Shown: in pieces, positions 5,617 through 8,395 of the stretch
Numbering within the stretch: position 1 is the stretch's first letter
How the letters are laid out: each line of letters opens with the position of its first letter
NCBI GenBank assembly: GCA_964448645.1
Contig: CAYUZY010000086.1
Coordinates: forward strand, 1-8,395
DNA length: 8,395 nucleotides
Source of the DNA: GCA-2719315 sp964448645
GTDB lineage: Bacteria; Bacteroidota; Bacteroidia; Flavobacteriales; Flavobacteriaceae
Reading direction: 5' to 3'
Notes under the pieces: generated by a model
What the model saw: the letters and a program-made list of their open reading frames with translations, nothing else
Told to the model about the DNA's origin: nothing
Database searches by the model: none
Position numbers and translations under genes: made by a program

Positions 5617-7878
5617 TTAATTATTTTTTTTAATTAAATTAAGTGCAGATCCTTCTTTGTACCATTCTATTTGTTGATCGTTATATGAATGATTCGCAGG
5701 TATAATGTCCTTAGTATTGTTAGAATGAATAACTTCAATAGTAATTGATTTGTTAGTGGAAAAATCTTTTAAATCAATTAGGTTAAAAGTATCGTCTTCT
5801 TGAATTAAATTATAATCTGATTCATTTTCAAAAGTTAAAGCCAACATTCCTTGTTTTTTTAAATTGGTCTCATGAATTCTAGCGAAGGATTTTACTAGAA
5901 CTACCTTAACACCTAGATGTCTTGGCTCCATAGCAGCATGTTCTCTTGAAGATCCCTCTCCATAATTGTGATCTCCAACAACAATGGTTACTATTCCAGA
6001 TTCTTTGTATTTTCTTTGCACATCTGGTACTGCACCATACTCACCATTTAATTGATTTTTCACAAAATTTGTTTTTTGATTAAAAGCATTAACTGCACCA
6101 ATAAGACAATTGTTAGAAATATTATCTAAATGACCTCTGTATCTTAGCCAGGGCCCAGCCATTGAGATATGATCAGTAGTACATTTTCCGAAAGCTTTAA
6201 TAAGTAATTTAGCTCCAATTATATTTTGACCATTCCAAGGTTTAAAAGGTTTAAGTATTTCAAGCCTTTCAGAATTTTCTTTAACGACAACATCAATTTT
6301 ACTACCATCAACTAAAGGTTCGGTATACCCGTTATCTTCAAAATCAAAACCTTTAGAGGGAAGTTCAATTCCTATTGGAGGATCAAGAAAAACTTCATCT
6401 CCTTCTTCATTTATAAGTTTATCGGTAATAGGATTAAAATCAAGTTTTCCTGATATGGCTATTGCAGCAACTATTTCAGGAGAGGAGACAAAAGCATGAG
6501 TGTTAGGATTACCATCAGCTCTTTTTGAAAAATTTCTATTAAAGGAATGTATAATTGAATTTTTTTCTTGTTTATCAGCTCCTTTTCGTGCCCATTGTCC
6601 TATACATGGACCACAAGCGTTTGTAAAAATTTTAGCGTTTAATTTTTCAAAAATTGAAAGAATTCCATCTCTTTCTGCAGTATACCTAACTTGTTCAGAA
6701 CCAGGGTTTATTCCAAATTCAGCCTTTGTTACAAGTTTCTTCTCTAAAGCTTGTTTTGCAATGGAAGCAGATCTTGTTAGATCTTCATATGATGAATTTG
6801 TACATGATCCAATTAATCCCCACTCTATATCAACAGGCCAATTCTCTTTATTAATTTTAGTCTTCATCTCATTTATTGGGGTAGCTAGATCTGGAGTGAA
6901 TGGGCCATTTATATGAGGCATTAATTCATCTAGATTAATTTCAATAACTTGATCGAAATATTTTTCTGGATTTTGGTAAACTTCTGGATCAGCAGTTAAA
7001 TCTGTTTTAATTTTATTTGCTTCATCTGCAACATCATCTCTTCCAGTTGATCTTAAGTATCTCTCCATAGAATCATCATAACCAAAAGTTGATGTAGTTG
7101 CCCCCACTTCAGCACCCATATTACAAATTGTGCCTTTTCCTGTACAAGACATTGATTTTGCACCTTCACCAAAATATTCAATTATGCATCCAGTACCTCC
7201 TTTTACAGTCAATATCCCAGCAACTTTTAAAATAACATCTTTTGGGGCCGTCCATCCATTTAATTTTCCAGTCAATTTAACACCAATAAGTTTTGGAAAT
7301 TTTAATTCCCAAGGCATTCCAGCCATAACATCAACAGCATCAGCACCTCCAACACCAATAGCAATCATTCCAAGACCTCCAGCGTTTACAGTATGTGAAT
7401 CAGTTCCAATCATCATTCCTCCAGGGAAAGCATAGTTTTCTAGAACAACTTGATGTATTATTCCAGCTCCAGGTTTCCAAAATCCAATTCCATATTTGTT
7501 AGAAACAGATTCTAAAAAATTAAAAACTTCAGCACTTGTTGAATTTGCAGATTTTAAATCTACTTTAGCTCCACTTTTTGCTTGAATAAGATGGTCACAA
7601 TGAACAGTAGTCGGAACTGCAACCTTGTCTTTTCCTGCTTGCATAAATTGCAATAATGCCATTTGAGCTGTTGCATCTTGACATGCAATTCTATCAGGAG
7701 CAAAATCTACATAATCAATGCCTCTTTTAAAAACTTTAGAATTTTTTTTATCCCATGTATGGCAATAAAGAATTTTCTCACTAAGAGTAAGTGGTTTAGC
7801 AATAACAGATCGAACATCTTTAACTCTAGCGTTAATTTTTTTATATAAACTTTTGATCATTTCAATATCAAATGCCAT
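5617..7878 (-). CDS. acn: Aconitate hydratase, mitochondrial (ACO2) type
   Basis: Aconitase interconverts citrate and isocitrate through cis-aconitate in the TCA cycle, in the cytoplasm. The 753-residue protein aligns end to end with my memory of mitochondrial-type aconitase. The three [4Fe-4S] cysteines are C359 (GSCTNSS) and C422/C425 (NACGPCIG), one residue from the pig enzyme numbering. Other active-site motifs present are TVHCDHL (91-97), GTDSHTVNAGG (158-168), NPGSEQVRYT (391-400), KCTTDHISMAGPW (565-577), RGHLDNISNN (581-590), and YGEGSSREHAAMEPR (639-653) with the catalytic serine at 643/644. The swivelling C-terminal domain occupies about 545-753. The start MAFDIEMIK at ATG 7876-7878 fits relatives I recall from Bacteroidota. 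It is neither the longer AcnA/IRP type nor AcnB. A -7-like box lies 27 bases upstream. The gene runs into the GH28-like gene with no visible terminator. It is complete, with no missing residue noticed. Confidence 0.98.
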   Translation of the reverse strand: MAFDIEMIKSLYKKINARVKDVRSVIAKPLTLSEKILYCHTWDKKNSKVFKRGIDYVDFAPDRIACQDATAQMALLQFMQAGKDKVAVPTTVHCDHLIQAKSGAKVDLKSANSTSAEVFNFLESVSNKYGIGFWKPGAGIIHQVVLENYAFPGGMMIGTDSHTVNAGGLGMIAIGVGGADAVDVMAGMPWELKFPKLIGVKLTGKLNGWTAPKDVILKVAGILTVKGGTGCIIEYFGEGAKSMSCTGKGTICNMGAEVGATTSTFGYDDSMERYLRSTGRDDVADEANKIKTDLTADPEVYQNPEKYFDQVIEINLDELMPHINGPFTPDLATPINEMKTKINKENWPVDIEWGLIGSCTNSSYEDLTRSASIAKQALEKKLVTKAEFGINPGSEQVRYTAERDGILSIFEKLNAKIFTNACGPCIGQWARKGADKQEKNSIIHSFNRNFSKRADGNPNTHAFVSSPEIVAAIAISGKLDFNPITDKLINEEGDEVFLDPPIGIELPSKGFDFEDNGYTEPLVDGSKIDVVVKENSERLEILKPFKPWNGQNIIGAKLLIKAFGKCTTDHISMAGPWLRYRGHLDNISNNCLIGAVNAFNQKTNFVKNQLNGEYGAVPDVQRKYKESGIVTIVVGDHNYGEGSSREHAAMEPRHLGVKVVLVKSFARIHETNLKKQGMLALTFENESDYNLIQEDDTFNLIDLKDFSTNKSITIEVIHSNNTKDIIPANHSYNDQQIEWYKEGSALNLIKKNN

Positions 7879-7904
7879 TGATGTATTTTTTATTAATCTC
7901 TATG

Positions 7905-7912
7905 CAAAAATA
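7905..7912 (-). promoter_or_regulatory. Candidate -7 box for acn (Bacteroidota TAnnTTTG)
   Basis: The minus strand reads TATTTTTG, a full match to TAnnTTTG, ending 27 bases before the aconitase ATG. That would place transcription start roughly 20 bases upstream of the gene. No clear -33 TTTG was found at the usual distance, so this is a partial promoter match in AT-rich DNA where chance hits are common. Confidence 0.45.
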
Positions 7913-7953
7913 ACAATAATGATGATCAGAATAAATTAATTTTTAACTATTAA

Positions 7954-7980
7954 TAAAATCAATCAAAAAAGTTGATTTTA
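7954..7980. repeat. Perfect 9-bp inverted repeat with 9-base spacer
   Basis: TAAAATCAA at 7954-7962 is the exact reverse complement of TTGATTTTA at 7972-7980, around the spacer TCAAAAAAG. It stands 41 bases upstream of the acn -7 candidate and 95 bases upstream of the tuf one. It could be an operator for a dimeric regulator or a weak hairpin. It is not a typical terminator, as the stem is AT-rich and lacks a following T-run. Confidence 0.45.
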
Positions 7981-8075
7981 AATTAAATTTTACATAAAAA
8001 AAAGATTATTTAATTTTTATTAACAAAAACTTGTAAAAAGTTCTTTAAAAAAAAGGGGTAAGTCAAAAAAATTCA

Positions 8076-8083
8076 TAAATTTG
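8076..8083 (+). promoter_or_regulatory. Candidate -7 box for tuf (Bacteroidota TAnnTTTG)
   Basis: TAAATTTG matches TAnnTTTG completely and lies 33 bases before the tuf ATG, implying a leader of about 25-30 bases. The sequence just upstream is A-rich, as for a strong promoter, but no -33 TTTG stands at the expected spacing (that position reads GGGGT). The leader has no Shine-Dalgarno sequence and is A-rich, as common in this phylum. Confidence 0.5.
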
Positions 8084-8116
8084 CGCTCCTAAAAACAACA
8101 AAGAAATTAAAATATT

Positions 8117-8395
8117 ATGGCTAAAGAAACATTTGATCGATCGAAACCCCATTTAAATATTGGGACAATAGGTCATGTTGACCATGGTAAAACCACTTTA
8201 ACAGCAGCAATAACAAAGGTGTTAGCTGATGCTGGATTATCTGAAGCTCAGAGTTTTGACCAAATAGACAATGCTCCTGAAGAAAAAGAGCGTGGTATAA
8301 CAATAAATACTTCTCATGTAGAGTATCAAACTGAAAATCGTCATTATGCTCACGTAGACTGTCCAGGTCATGCCGATTATGTCAAAAACATGATT
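8117..8395 (+). CDS. tuf: Elongation factor Tu (3' end missing)
   Basis: EF-Tu is the GTPase that delivers aminoacyl-tRNA to the ribosome. The first 93 codons are present and the frame runs off the right edge. The G domain shows G1 GHVDHGKT (19-26), the G2/switch I end ERGITI, and G3 DCPGH, all intact. The opening MAKETFDRSKPHLNIGT and the AGLSEAQSFDQIDNAPEEK stretch are of the form I associate with Bacteroidota, supporting the host assignment. The ATG at 8117-8119 is the only sensible start. No tRNA gene precedes it in the 238-base upstream region; what follows it is outside the window. Confidence 0.98.
   Translation, partial: MAKETFDRSKPHLNIGTIGHVDHGKTTLTAAITKVLADAGLSEAQSFDQIDNAPEEKERGITINTSHVEYQTENRHYAHVDCPGHADYVKNMI

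Larger units (their letters stand above)
7879..8116. other. Divergent intergenic region between acn and tuf
   Basis: This 238-base, very AT-rich region separates two divergently transcribed housekeeping genes and must hold both promoters. I see A-tracts (A8 at 7996-8003 and at 8047-8054, the second followed by GGGG), one -7-like box toward each gene, and one perfect inverted repeat. I see no tRNA cloverleaf, riboswitch-like conserved stretch or credible small gene. Confidence 0.8.

Noticed and set aside
6500..6916. 138-codon plus-strand open frame
   Set aside because: It lies wholly antisense to the conserved aconitase and has no recognisable domain; it is a shadow frame.
7130..7435. 101-codon plus-strand open frame
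   Set aside because: It is antisense to the aconitase region encoding GTDSHTVN and is rich in Pro/Ile/Phe, as expected from reversed Gly/Asn/Lys codons.
7663..7848. 61-codon plus-strand open frame
   Set aside because: It is antisense to the aconitase N-terminus, with no motif or start signal.
8031..8033. TTG as a -33 element for tuf
   Set aside because: It lies 42 bases upstream of the -7 candidate, far beyond normal spacing.
8121..8303. 60-codon minus-strand open frame
   Set aside because: It is antisense to the unmistakable start of tuf, with low-complexity Leu/Gln content.

Overview
The window looks like chromosome from a low-GC member of the Bacteroidota, most likely a marine flavobacterium or relative. 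The start of EF-Tu has the form I associate with that phylum. None of the genes has a Shine-Dalgarno sequence, and the two promoter candidates fit the Bacteroidota -7 consensus TAnnTTTG. GC is low throughout and lowest in the middle: 13 of 60 bases at 4441-4500, against 24 of 60 inside the aconitase at 7381-7440 (hand counts, illustrative only).

Layout. Bases 1-482 (+) hold the 3' part of a gene resembling periplasmic P19/Tp34-type iron-transport proteins. It converges, with 6 bases between stop codons, on a run of five minus-strand genes. Read in transcription order, these are a mitochondrial-type aconitase (7878-5617), an exported GH28-like right-handed beta-helix protein (5607-4003), a lipoprotein of the ADP-ribosylglycohydrolase fold (3973-2414), ribokinase RbsK (2412-1483) and a ten-helix sugar/ureide-type permease (1496-489). 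Gaps are 9, 29 and 1 bases, then a 14-base overlap, so the run reads as one operon or as an accessory operon placed directly behind aconitase. A 238-base divergent intergenic region (7879-8116) carries two -7-like boxes and a perfect 9-bp inverted repeat. It separates acn from tuf, whose first 93 codons reach the right edge (8117-8395, +).

How the genes may work together. The four genes at 489-5607 have predicted locations that form a path: two exported hydrolase-like proteins, an inner-membrane permease and a cytoplasmic ribose kinase. The simplest reading is that an external ribofuranoside (nucleoside-like, ADP-ribose-like or ribosylated glycan) is cleaved outside the cytoplasm, the pentose is imported, and RbsK makes ribose 5-phosphate. 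This is inference from fold and context. The GH28-like protein keeps the three acidic residues of the family but not the usual GHG and RxK motifs, and the ADP-ribosylglycohydrolase-type protein is exported although relatives are mostly cytoplasmic. The real substrate is therefore open, and this operon is the most novel item here. No SusC/SusD pair, TonB receptor or regulator is present. I found no tRNA, rRNA, CRISPR array, insertion sequence or convincing hairpin terminator.
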